Below the pieces are notes generated by a model. It ran no database searches. It had not been told where the DNA came from and saw only the letters and a program-made list of their open reading frames with translations. From Boletus sp. NGJ (taxonomy: Eukaryota > Basidiomycota > Agaricomycetes > Boletales > Boletaceae): a stretch of DNA of 64,000 bases. The stretch covers positions 372,001 to 436,000 of the forward strand of contig JAGTXK010000187.1 of NCBI GenBank assembly GCA_019096195.1. The letters run 5' to 3'. Shown piece by piece: positions 1-10,139 of this stretch. The translations under genes were made by a program, and so were the position numbers. The stretch's first letter is position 1, and each line of letters begins with the position of its first letter.

Positions 1-907
1 TTTAATCCCCTCTCTGGCCAGTTGATCACACTCTGCATCATTACTTGCAACTGCTGCATGTGGATGCATGATAAAGGTAAGTTTCAAATGTGGAATAAGA
101 ATTCTGCTTACCTTGACCTTCCATAAGTTCCATGGTCTGAGCTTGCTTCTTCTGTCTCACCTCATGACCAAGCAGGACCAGAGCCTTCCATTGTTCCTTT
201 GTTGGGAGTGGCGGACTGGTCTGCATTTTAGGGGAGGCTGGTTGGTGGGGGAATTTTGCCATTATGACCTTTTCTGGAACCATGGCCAGGATGTGGCCTT
301 TTTCCGCTGGGAGGAATGGAGGAGGTATGGGGATATACAGCAATCCAAAGTCGTCATTTGGTTGAAATGGTGGAGGGGTTGGCAAGCGGACACCAGAGAA
401 GACATCGGGATGAATTCCTGGCATCGACATCATAAGCTTCGATACAAAGGGGGGTGGGGTTGGTGTGTGTGTGCCTGCGGCAGGGACTTGGCCTTTGGTG
501 ATCGGCACAAATGGAGGAGGGGTGGGGATATGCAGAGACTCCGTGTCTGCATTCAGTTGAAAGGGTGAAGGGGTTGGAAAGTGGATACCTGTGAAATCAT
601 CATTGTCAACCTCTTGTATTGATGTGAAGGGGGGTGGGTTCAGTATGTGGGCGCCTGCGAAATCATCAATGTTGGTTGGCATTGGCGAAGGTTGGTAAGG
701 ATGGAATGGCGGTGGGGTTGGAATGCGCCATGGTAGCATTGAGTTGAAGCCACATGTGTCTAATGTGTCCTCCATATCCACATCTAAAATGACATTAAAC
801 GCCGATCCAAACCCAGACAAATCACATACTGATGGAGTCATTCTCAGTGTGAACTGAGACCGACGTTTGATCGCTTGTGAGCAAGGCCATATCTTGTTTG
901 GAACCAC
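1..907 (-). CDS. PTPPPF-repeat proline-rich hypothetical protein (partial, two exons)
   Basis: The minus-strand reading frame starts at an ATG at 907-905. Its middle carries seven copies of an 8-residue motif close to (H/R)(I/L)PTPPPF, at about residues 61-68, 87-94, 109-116, 126-133, 147-154, 174-181 and 191-198. The spacers are 9-20 residues and often contain Asp-Asp-Phe. A GTAAGC donor at 111 and a CAG acceptor at 54 (or 51) define a 58- or 61-nt intron. After it the same frame stays open to the window edge, so the gene is cut off at its 3' end. No catalytic domain, signal peptide or membrane segment is visible. The regular Pro-rich repeats suggest a binding or scaffold role, but that is inference. 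It is divergent from the decayed gene starting at 1242. I recognise no named family; a transposon-associated host gene is as likely as a conserved one. Confidence 0.5.
54..111 (-). other. Predicted 58-nt intron in the PTPPPF gene
   Basis: On the minus strand GTAAGCAG begins at 111 and the intron ends in TGCAG at 54. Removing it keeps an open frame to position 1, while reading through gives a stop within about 25 codons. A second AG three bases on (51) would give the same frame. Confidence 0.55.
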
Positions 908-1241
908 ATGAATATTTCTCTACACTGAGCATAGTTACACATATCTGGGATGCAGAATCGAACTTGCTTTTGCATGGCGAGAAGGTGCTGAAATAGAGGA
1001 AAGATAGAAAGCGAAGGAAGGATTGCTGAAGGATTTAAATTGGATGTGGTGAGGCGTTTAGTTGCTGGTGGAGTTCTTGGTTACATGTTGAAAACGTGGA
1101 CAATAACACAATCAGCGGTATTTGCTAACAAATAATGGTGGAGAGCCAATCAGTTGAAACTTCTGATCAGTGTTTGAGTACTAAAGCTCTCTGTGCCCCA
1201 CTCCTCTCTCTGCAATTCATTTTCCACCAGTTCTTACCACT
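908..1241. promoter_or_regulatory. Divergent intergenic region
   Basis: This stretch lies between two outward-facing reading frames (minus start at 907, plus start at 1242). It holds no ORF that I can support and presumably carries both promoters. A pyrimidine-rich run (about 1190-1240) lies just before the plus-strand ATG, as in many fungal leaders. I see no clear TATA box. Confidence 0.35.
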
Positions 1242-3283
1242 ATGCCGTCCACCATTCAAACAATCCTCGATGACACTACCACTGCCATTTGTGACATTCT
1301 GAAGGCCAAGGTCCTCAGGATGACTGAACGAGGTACCACACAGGGAGAGGCATGGCATCAGGCCATCACCAAAATTAAGGGTCACTTGGTACATGATCAT
1401 GGTTCTATGCACTGACCAGCTAATGAGTGAATTTTAAGGAAACGATTCAGGTGCTAGCAAGTTCCGCCGAAAGCGTTCCCCTACTGGCCATTGCCTGCAA
1501 CATCCAACTCAAGGAACATGAGCATGGCTGTTGGCCAGATTGGCTCAAAATTCTCAAATGCGACATCACTGGTCAACCTGACCACCCTTGGCTCAAGGTT
1601 GGCCTTGCCAATGCTGGGAATGCAGTTGCCATGCCATCGGTAAATCTTACTCGGACCTCAAGACAGCCCATCAACACCAGAATTAGGAAGGCAGAACAGA
1701 CACTGGTCAAAGAGGACCTCAACATGGAGGATGCACAGACAGTGCCGAAGAAGTCTGCTGCAGGGAAAGGCAAGGCTCGGGAGATTGACTCCCCAGAAAC
1801 TGAGCCTGAGCCACACGGACGATCAAGATATCGCATTGATGCCCCAGAAACTTCGACCAGCAGTAGGACACGGGGATGCTCAACGTGAAGATCTCAGCCA
1901 CCATCACCTGCAGCAGACATCCAAGGAGAGGTGAATGCCGAGCAGGCATGTGACGTCTGCAAACGCCAGGGTTATACCTGCACTCCGAATCCCGGCCATG
2001 CCTATTTGGAATGCCACCAACACAAGATGTGCTGCTCATTGGCAAGGAAGCACCAATGGTCGCCTTCTCGCGTTCACCATTCACCATCATCAGATGCCAC
2101 ACAGAAACAGTGGGGTCGCAGTCAGTCACGCAGTCGGCCACCTTGGTCAAAGTCTTGACGCAATTCCCCTGCACCCCTTGCCGCCCCAACCACACCTCGC
2201 ACCAATCAGTCTCGCACCAAGAACATCCCAATCCCAGAACCTGCAGCATCCTCGCCTAGTGAGCCGGCTGGTGGCCTGAAGATTAGCCCCCTGATAAAAA
2301 AGATCAGATGATCCAAACCAGCCCAGGGTAAGCGTTACAGTTGCTCTAGATTGTTTAATAGAATTATATGCCCCATAGTCCTTGATGTGGTCGTGATACC
2401 AAGGCTGACAAAATCAGTCCCAGTTGTCCAAGCACCTGTGCGACCCACTGCACTGGCATTGCACAACTCTTGCAACTATGACGGGTTGTTGCAGGAATAC
2501 CAACACCTTCATGACAGCCACAAGCGGCTTCAAGCCAGTCATGAACAGCTTGAGGAACAGCTCAATTCTGTGGTGGATAGTCTGGCGACATTTGGCCAGA
2601 TTGTGGCCCACCTACATGACCAGATCAGTGGGATTGGAAGCAAGACAGTTCGTGGTACATATACATGAATGTGCTACCCATTTGAATAAATTCCTCCACA
2701 GGCCACCTCCAGGGAGGAAGTCCCTGAGCCACCCACCAAGCCTGACACTCGTGGCTCTCCCTCGCCCCCAATGGCTTTGGCTGAAGGATCGCCAACCCCT
2801 ACTCCACCTGTCGTTGCCCCTGACACATCCACCCTGCAAGCCTCTGACCCGTCTTTATCCTCAGCCACTGTACCTCAGCCAATTGCCCCCTTGCCTCAGC
2901 AAGGATTGCCGCCACACAGTCAGGCTACCCCCACAGTAACATGGGGTAGCAGTCTGAACACTACCCCATATTGGGGTTGGGGCCCTCCATCTCTCTTTCT
3001 GACAGGGCCAGCATTGTTTGACCATACAGCTGCACATCAATCCACCCCAGCCCTCCCTTCCATCCAAGGAGCTTAGCAACCCTCAGCAATGAGCCTCACA
3101 CGGGCCGAGGCACATCAACTGCCTCGACCCCAGCCTCGACCGTCTCTCCTACTGCTGATTGCCAGCATCCAAGAGGTAGAAGGGTCAGCTGATCCCGAGT
3201 TGATGTGTGAAATGGAGAACATGGCTGAGGAGCAGACAGATGGAATGGCTGGTGAGAGTGGGAAGGGCACAGCCCATACTTAG
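1242..3283 (+). pseudogene. Cys-cluster and coiled-coil hypothetical gene, decayed
   Basis: Exon 1 starts at ATG 1242. A 50-nt intron (1389-1438, GTACAT...TTTTAAG, with a CTAAT branch-like site) joins it in phase to a long frame. That frame stays the same from 1439 to 3283, apart from probable introns near 2329-2420 and 2647-2700. Parts in order are a basic/acidic linker (about 1650-1870), a Cys cluster (1943-2040) and a heptad-rich coiled coil (about 2480-2640). A Pro/Ser/Thr-rich tail to 3076 and a short acidic end (3089-3283) follow. The cluster has the spacing C-x2-C-x6-C, then C-x2-H and a CC pair, so it resembles a Zn(2)Cys(6)-like finger with one Cys replaced by His. In-frame stops at 1886, 2156 and 2309 are TGA and one at 3074 is TAG; all fit C-to-T change. 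Zn-cluster plus coiled-coil proteins of this build are common lineage-specific genes in Agaricomycetes. Role unknown. Confidence 0.55.
1389..1438 (+). other. Predicted 50-nt intron
   Basis: The donor is GTACATG after codon TTG, the acceptor is TTTTAAG, and a CTAAT branch-like site lies about 18 nt upstream of the acceptor. Splicing joins exon 1 (49 codons) in phase 0 to the frame beginning at 1439. Confidence 0.5.
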
Positions 3284-3325
3284 TTTTATGCAGTGTGATG
3301 TACAATTCGTCTCCAATTCATGCAT

Positions 3326-6080
3326 TCATGCACAATAGAGTCTATAAGATGCACAAGCAGAATGTGAACAATAAAATACTCTAGATACCTGCTCATTTCC
3401 TTTTGGCAGATGTCTCGGTGTGGAAAGCTTGGTGTCCGGTGGCAGTGGTACCTTGTGTGCCCTTCCTGATCGACGTGGGGTTGTGCCTTTGACCAAATTG
3501 CTGAGTGAGATGTGATTCAAAAAGTAGGAATGCAGTGGTACCTTCAGCTTGAGTGTGTGACTCAGTAGACTTGGCCGGGGTGCGAGCTCGGGACCTTGGC
3601 TTTTGGACCCTTGGATTTGTGCCACCATTGGTGTCCACTGTATTGACCATGGGAAATGCCTTGCTCAACTTCATTGCCAACTTCAATTTTTTGGGCAAAG
3701 GTGCTGGGGTTGCATTTAGTATAAATGGACCTAGCCTATCTGGAATGAAGTTTGACAACCTACCATCACTGCCATTTTCAACTGAGGCTGGTCTCTTCAT
3801 TCTGGGCTTTGGTCAAGAATTTTCTTGGGCCATTGGTATCTCATCCACAATCTTTCTCACTAATTGCATAATGATGTCCTCAATGAAATGGATTCATTAA
3901 AAGTGTGTCACCTACCATTTCTCAGTGGTCTGATCTTAAATGGTTGAGGGAGATGCAATGCATCCTTCTCTGACCTCGGATTGCTTGTGGAGATTCTCCT
4001 AGCTGCATATGAAGATATCAATAATCAATAAATTAATACAATGGAAAAATTGCAATGCACCATCTCTTGATTGTCCAACCATCATTTCCCTCAGTTGGCA
4101 CTCCTCGTCACGCTGGACTGTTTAGTCACACCCATTCTCCATGCGAGGATTTGTTGCCATTGCTCCTTTCACTGTATATGTTGAGTGAATTCGCCGAATG
4201 CATTTGTCACCACATACCTTGTTTTGGCACCCCCACCTCAAATGCAACTGATCTCCAAGGTAGGTTGCTGACCTCTTGTTCACTCTTGGACCATTCGCTA
4301 AATGGGACTGATGGGCTCCGTATCTCCCTCCGCTTTCCATTTCTGACAGCAGATTTTGATTGGACATCAGCCTCCTCCTGAGAATCTGATTGATCCCTGT
4401 CACCATTATCCTGTCCCCCATGCCGGTCCCGGTCCTAAGGCTGACCCTTCGGTCTTGGTATCACATTCTGATATGTCTGCAGTAGCTTCACCGGTGTCGA
4501 GGATTCATCCCTGCTCTCTGCTGGTCCTGCAGCTGGTTCTTTGTGTCCAAACAGGTTTGGAATGCAAAGATATCATCGGAAACATTCAGCTGTTGTTTCC
4601 GAATGAATTCAAGAAAGTGTCTTGCATCACTCATAGTCATGTGGCTAGGATCATCTGGAAACACAAAATCATCTGGAAGATGCTCGGGCCTGAACAGGTC
4701 ATCCTGGAACTCATGCAGCCTTTTGAACAGCACCAAAACCTTCGGATTTTTGCATATCAAGCCTGGCTATAGTAAATCTTGGCAAGATAGTCTCATATAA
4801 AGATTACACATGGTAATGTGAGGTGAGAAACCCCTGGACCATGTTCTGCATATCGGCTCAGTTTCGGCCAGTGAAATCCAGGATCCAGATGGTACTATCC
4901 GACTGGGTTACCATATTCACGGCGTCATTCCCCTGTTTCTGCCTGGGCTTCCTCCACTTTTTTGCAGCCTCATGGGTCATATCCTCACCTTCATCCTCAC
5001 CCTCCCGTTCATCTCTTTCTGGCTCAAAACATCAGCCAAGATACCTATCCCACTCCCCCTGAATGGTGTCCAAGCCCTCAAAGGTTAGGCCATTTTCGAT
5101 TGCTGAGTTGAAGTCAAAGCTTTTCTCTATCAGACAGATGGCAGTTTCCAATTAACTAGAGTTGATCTATGGAATTGAGAATATTTTGCCTTTCTCATTC
5201 TTAAATCTGGTCAGTATGGCCATCCGGATCTCTCCCCTCTTCCACATTTCCTGGGTGAACTGCCTCATCGCAGAAGCTACACCCTGGGTTGCAAACCTGT
5301 AAAACATGCAGCATATAACATTTCTTCTTCACCTAATAACCACTTACCGTGCCTTTGCTTCGATTGTGGCACCTCGCAAATTCCATGCTATTGCAGTTGA
5401 CTTGGCATCCTCGACTTCATCAGGTGAGAGACCCTTCATCACCTCTGCTAGCATGGACTGATAGTGCCGAAACATCGCCAAGGATCCCAGTCGGGCACCA
5501 AACTGTTCCTCTATGGTCATCTTGATTTCTTCCTTGCACTGCTCCCGAATTACAGACCAAGCAGTCCATGTCGTCCTGAGGGCGATGCTGTCCTTCTTCT
5601 TTCCTATCCATCCTTGTTTGTGCATCCATTTTAGATATGTCTGTCCGAAGTTTGAGATCAATTCTTAAAACCATGGTGAAGCTTTCTCACCCAAAGTTTA
5701 CAGTCCCACACAGCATGCTCCAGGGTTAGGTTTTCCCTCAGTTTCTGGATCTGGCTGACCAGAGCCCTCCATATTGTCTGTCATTTCATACCTCATGCAG
5801 CCTTCCATGATGGCCATTGCTCCTGGAAAATGGATAGCATGGTGTCAGATATGCTAGTACTTTGATGTTGTGATGTGATGCGAGATGGCCTGGCCTTATG
5901 TTCGGCCAAAACATCCTCAGGTTGATGTTCCCCAACCTCCATCTCATCTTCCAAACCATGATAGTTGGTTCCTTGATACTCTGTCTCAGCATAATCCTGT
6001 GAGCAGTCAGACATAGTAGAGGATAGATGCAGAGCACAGTACAACCTTTCATTTTCATCCAATATTATGTTTACAACCAC
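3326..6080 (-). pseudogene. Multi-exon lineage-specific hypothetical gene, decayed
   Basis: Several minus-strand frames form one collinear gene-like series. A Ser/Asp/Glu-rich N-terminal part (6020-5793) is followed by a conserved-looking block (5661-5348) containing FGQTYLKWMHKQGWI and LSPDEVEDAKSTA. After a 51-nt intron (5347-5297) comes a continuation with FATQGVASAMRQF and EMWKRGEIRMAIL (5296-5170). Next is a block at 4760-4488 (PDDFVFPDDPSHMTM, DARHFLEFIRKQQL). Basic, Ser/Pro/Thr-rich frames at 3800-3326 form the tail. From memory these blocks resemble a large Agaricomycete family of unknown function often found next to KDZ transposons, as here. A stop at the end of the 5296-5170 block and several frame changes between blocks indicate a pseudogene, unless further introns remove them. 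I assign no biochemical role. Confidence 0.45.
5297..5347 (-). other. Predicted 51-nt intron
   Basis: The minus-strand donor GTAAGTGG at 5347 and acceptor TTTTACAG at 5297 flank a phase-2 intron. Splicing completes an Arg codon (CG|G), and the frame then runs for about 42 further codons. Without splicing the upstream frame ends at once in TAA. Confidence 0.65.
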
Positions 6081-6748
6081 TCAGTATGCCGAGTAGTCCA
6101 GGTTACACAATAACGGCAATACCCCTGTAAAATGTAACATATGCCTGGGCCTGGTGACCGACAGTGACCTCATATCACCAACAGATGCTTACATGCATGA
6201 CATAATTCCAGGCACTGAATCACCAACTTGGTTATATGACACCAGTAATGCTGGATAAGCTAGCTTGTCTTGTTGCCATACGTTGTGGTGACAGGCAGAG
6301 TGCAAAAGGCTGGATGCAGAGATGGTGGGGATGAGTCTCTGCATATCACATATTGAACACTGCCTGTCCCAACTACCTATGGCAATGAGATGAGTTAGCC
6401 TACCCAGCATTGCCAGTGTCATTTATCCAAGTTGGTGACTCAATGTAGAGACTACTGCTAGAGCTCGTACTCCCGGCCCCATTTACATAGCCAAGGCCAT
6501 CAGAGTGTAATACAGTGCAGTATATCCAATATGGGGCTCAGCCAAGATTATGGAATCGCAGTAATGCTGCGAATGAAGTTGAAGATCTAACATCCATAGA
6601 CTCGGCTACTAGCTGAGATGACACACTAAAATGTCTGAAAAACCTCATGGAGGAACATATGCATTACTGATTTGTGTTATGGCTTGCTGTGTGAAGTATG
6701 CTGTATCTGTGTTTTTGATACTGCTATACTGGCTTCCATCCATCTAAG
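6081..6748. other. No gene recognised (upstream of KDZ)
   Basis: Only short chance-like frames are present, for example a minus-strand 77-residue frame at 6422-6189 with no recognisable motif. The segment probably contains the 5' flank of the KDZ element. I could not identify its terminal inverted repeat. Confidence 0.4.
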
Positions 6749-9700
6749 AATGCCAAAGAATGCCTTCAAACGAAAGATTAACCCTGCAAGAGTTACACAT
6801 GCTAAATGGGTGACAAAAAATACCACAAGGGGACCCAAGATGACTCTGGTCAGATCGGATGCCACCAAGAATGCTGCTTCGACATCTCCATCACGATCAG
6901 CCCAGTCAACCCCAAGCAAGGCTGGGCCATCCGGCTCTCAGTTCACCTTCAGCACCACCTTGTATGCTCTATGGCACATTTAAATGCATTGTTCTGACAA
7001 CATTTGATAAAGGCCAGATGCAGCCAAGTCAGAATTAGATGAGATATGCCCAATCTAACTTTCCCCAAAAAATGTATCCATTCCTGATTTTGATAAACGC
7101 ACCGGTTAATATGGTTTTATAGACCTCAAATGATTATCTCTAGGAATGGGTCATTCACAAGGAAGAGTTTCTGCAAGCTTGTTGGACATGGAAGCACCAT
7201 CTCAACTCCAAGAATGTGGTATATGCCATCGAGATGGCATCTATTGGTGTTCCGACTGTTTTGGTTAGCCCCTGTTTTGCACTGGGTGCTGTCAGGATTG
7301 GCATCAGAGGCATTCTTTTCACCAGATCCAGCAGTGGACCAGTGCATTCTTTGAAGATTCATCTCTTATCTTGGTGTGCTGCATGAATCATCCCCCACTT
7401 AACAAAGTTTGAACCATACTGCTGCAGACCAGGTTTGAGCTCTATCTTGGACATGATGGGGGCCCTTGTCCCACCGGCGGCAATGAACATCAGAATGCTT
7501 CCAAAGCGCTGGTACATCTAGATGATGAGGCATGGGAAGGCATTGATCAAGAAGACATTCTGCCACACCTTTGTCCCCCAGGCAGATCAGATTATCTGAC
7601 AATGGTTAACGTGACTGGTATCCATTTCATGACTGTCAACTATGACACATGCTCTGGATCTGATGTAGAATATCTTCAACTGTTGTGCTGCAAGCTTTAC
7701 CTGGCAACATTATAAATGCTGAGGACTGCATTTACCTTTACCTTGCTAGATGACTTTATCCAAGATAATTTGGAGTGTGGAACATCTGAAATGAACTATT
7801 ATAGCAAGCTCTGAAGGATAACCTCCAATGTCTTTCCACATGTTGTGCTGGTATGTGTCCGAACCAGTCTATGTTAAATAATCCAATCAGACAGGTCCAG
7901 AACCATTACCAAGAGTTACTTTGGGTCACAAGACAGTGGAGGCTTCTGAAGCTGCTGAAGTGGAATGGCTTTGGCCACCATTCCTGGGAGCCAACAAAAG
8001 GGGATCTTGCCCTTTTTTGCCCTGCCTGTCCACAACCCAGGATCAATGTACATGTGTTGGTAAATGAACATTCCGAGTTAGTGATGATTTTAGTTAACTG
8101 GTGCACTGGTTGACAACATGCCAACAGCTGGAAGTATTCCCGTACTGTTATCATGGATGGTAATTTTAAGGCTAAGCATATGTGGGAGAGGTGGCCTGAT
8201 GACCAAATCTGGCTCATGGATGGCCTCGGCTATATGGTGACTCGGCTGGAGTATCATGAGTATCTGAAGGAAACACGCCACCTCCTGGAGGTAATAGTAC
8301 CATTCAGAAATGCCACTTATCTTATGACTGACCAAAGACCAGCAGTCAAGTTGCAACAATCACCGAGCTGTGAACCAAGTGAATGCCAGCTGAGGCAAGT
8401 TGGATGCAACCCAGATTGGAGGTTCTGCATGTGCACAGCACGGATGCTTTGTGCCACACTCAGTAGTCGACTTTCAGAAGGGGGAGAGGTAAACGATATC
8501 CAGGAAATGCTATGCCTGTCACTCAAATCCCCACAGGCAGGTGAACATGGACTACTCATTCATCCATGCCCTCACCCACAACATGGATAATGTGTCAAGA
8601 ATCATAAGTTTCTATGACATCAACTGCTTCTACATGAAGAAGCTCCGAGCTTATCTAAGCAAGAACAAGTTCATCCGGCTGCCATCAAATGTGGACATAG
8701 TGCCGGGCATTGGGATGTGGCACATGCACGGACATCAATACTCATGTTTTGCTCAGTATGCCCCCTTGTTCATTCCTGGGGCAGGATGGGTTGATGGTGA
8801 GATCATCGAGACATTATGGTCTAATCTAAACATCGTGTCTGGATCTACATGAGGAATGTCCTCCCCCCATCGGCAAGAGCTTCTCAACTTTCAAATGAAT
8901 GATTTCAATTTTAACAAAATGATCTGAATGTGTAAGTCCTCACATTGTGTATTTATCGACAGAACCCTCCATACTGATTGATATCAGCTAGAAGTTTGGC
9001 AAGGAAGCTAAAGGGCACTCGGAAATCCTCAGTGTCAGCCCAGGAGACATTTCACAACCTCAATGCTGGGGTTCCCGACATTCAAAGGGAATAGTGGCTG
9101 AGCCAGGAGAAAAAGGCTATGGAGAGACGACTCTGTGATCTGTCAGCAATGGATATATTCGAGGTACAGTTAGACAAATGTATGTCAGAAAATGAGGGGC
9201 ACCCCCAGGGGTCTGTTACTTATGCCTCCATGAGTATAGCACCCACCATACAGGCCATAGAGATAGAAATGCTTGCAACTGTCACTCAGATGCCTGGTGA
9301 GCACCATGGAGTGGCAACATGGCTGTCTAAGGGACTGAAACTCAAGGAGGCTCAAATATCACTCCGAAGAGATATGAAATGGAGGGGATCGAGGGCCACC
9401 GAGCTCCAACTGTTGGCCCTTGCTCACCGAGCTGATCAGCTGGCCGCCAACATTTTGCACTTTTGCACCAAAGTGGCCACATTCCTTTGCTATGAGGATG
9501 ACAACAATGTGCTATCTGATATATCGGATAGGGACAGTAACGTCGGAAAGGAAGATGTAGTTGACGACCTGGGAGCTAAATGACCCGATGAGGCAAAGCT
9601 GCCATTGCCATCTAACTTGGGTCATGAGAGGTGCATGGCCCTGGGTGCTCAACACCTTATTCAACAGGAGCTCGAGCTTCATGCCAGCCAAGCAAATAAT

Positions 9701-9820
9701 GCCTTACATGAGATCTGGCTCACGTTGGCAGACAAGGCAGTATTGTTTCACACTCTTGCAATTATGCTGATCATCCTGTCTGCATTGGAATTCATGGGTG
9801 GGGAATGCTGTGCTGCATAA
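6749..9820 (+). mobile_element. KDZ (Kyakuja-Dileera-Zisupton) DNA transposon, decayed
   Basis: The body of a KDZ-family transposon runs on the plus strand from a basic N-terminus at 6749, through a cysteine cluster (7163-7362) and a DDE core (about 7990-8900), to a C-terminal tail (9605-9815). KDZ elements are cut-and-paste transposons that have expanded strongly in Agaricomycetes. Terminal repeats and target duplications were not found by eye, so the real ends are uncertain. The element carries many stops and frame shifts in addition to small introns, so it cannot be autonomous. Confidence 0.85.
6749..9820 (+). pseudogene. KDZ transposase with CxC2-like cysteine cluster
   Basis: The N-terminus (6749-6950) is Lys/Arg-rich and then Ser/Pro-rich. 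At 7163-7362 a cysteine cluster (CGICHRDGIYWCSDCF, then CTGCCQDWHQRHSFH) matches the CxC2-type domain associated with KDZ transposases. The catalytic region keeps recognisable signatures: CPACPQPRIN (8018-8047), MDGNFKAKHM (8153), WLMDG (8209), the YDINC block (8615), PGIGMWHMHGHQ and the WVDGEIIETLWS block (8788-8824). The Asp of DGNF, the Asp of YDIN and the Glu of DGEI, the family's probable DDE triad, are all still readable. A 48-nt intron (8489-8536) joins the frame around QKG.ER to QVNMDYS. The C-terminal frame 9605-9815 (QANNALHEIWLTLADKAVLF) matches the usual end of the family. Stops occur for example at 7262, 7402, 8392 and 8937, with several frame changes. Expected product is about 900-1000 residues. 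Confidence 0.85.
8489..8536 (+). other. 48-nt intron in KDZ transposase
   Basis: The donor GTAAACG and acceptor CCCCACAG flank a phase-2 intron. Splicing reads GAG AG|G CAG GTG AAC ATG, giving the conserved E-R-Q-x-N-M-D-Y stretch of KDZ transposases. Confidence 0.7.
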
Positions 9821-10135
9821 TGTCGTCAGCAGTCTACAAGGCTTCCCAAAATCTGGACACCATATAAGTGGCCAATTGATCGGTGTAGGATATGGCCCAA
9901 TTGTCAAGAATTTCAGGGGAGTTCATGGGGTAGACAAAAGAAGATGTGGGAAAGTCAGAGAATGCATGATTCTCTGCAGATATAGAGTGACATGTTCCCA
10001 TGAAAACACATGTTTCACATCTTAATCTGGATTTGGGCTGATGTGCATAGCCTGACCCGACTTCATCTGGGCCAGAGACATATACATCACACTTAGGATC
10101 ACATACCCCACTCAGCCCCTTCATATGCAAGGTGC
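9821..10135. other. Spacer between KDZ and minisatellite; unrecognised minus ORF
   Basis: A minus-strand frame of 98 residues (10130-9834) spans this spacer. It has a few cysteines (CDPKC, CETC) but no family I recognise. It overlaps the KDZ 3' flank and may be a chance frame. No other gene is visible. Confidence 0.3.
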
Positions 10136-10139
10136 GTCA

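Noticed and set aside
68-568. 166-residue plus-strand frame rich in Trp and Gly
   Set aside because: It is the complement of the PTPPPF repeat gene; the Trp/Gly repeats are the shadow of Pro codons.
1719-2249. 176-residue minus-strand frame
   Set aside because: Antisense to the Cys-cluster gene, whose frame, introns and motif on the plus strand are coherent.
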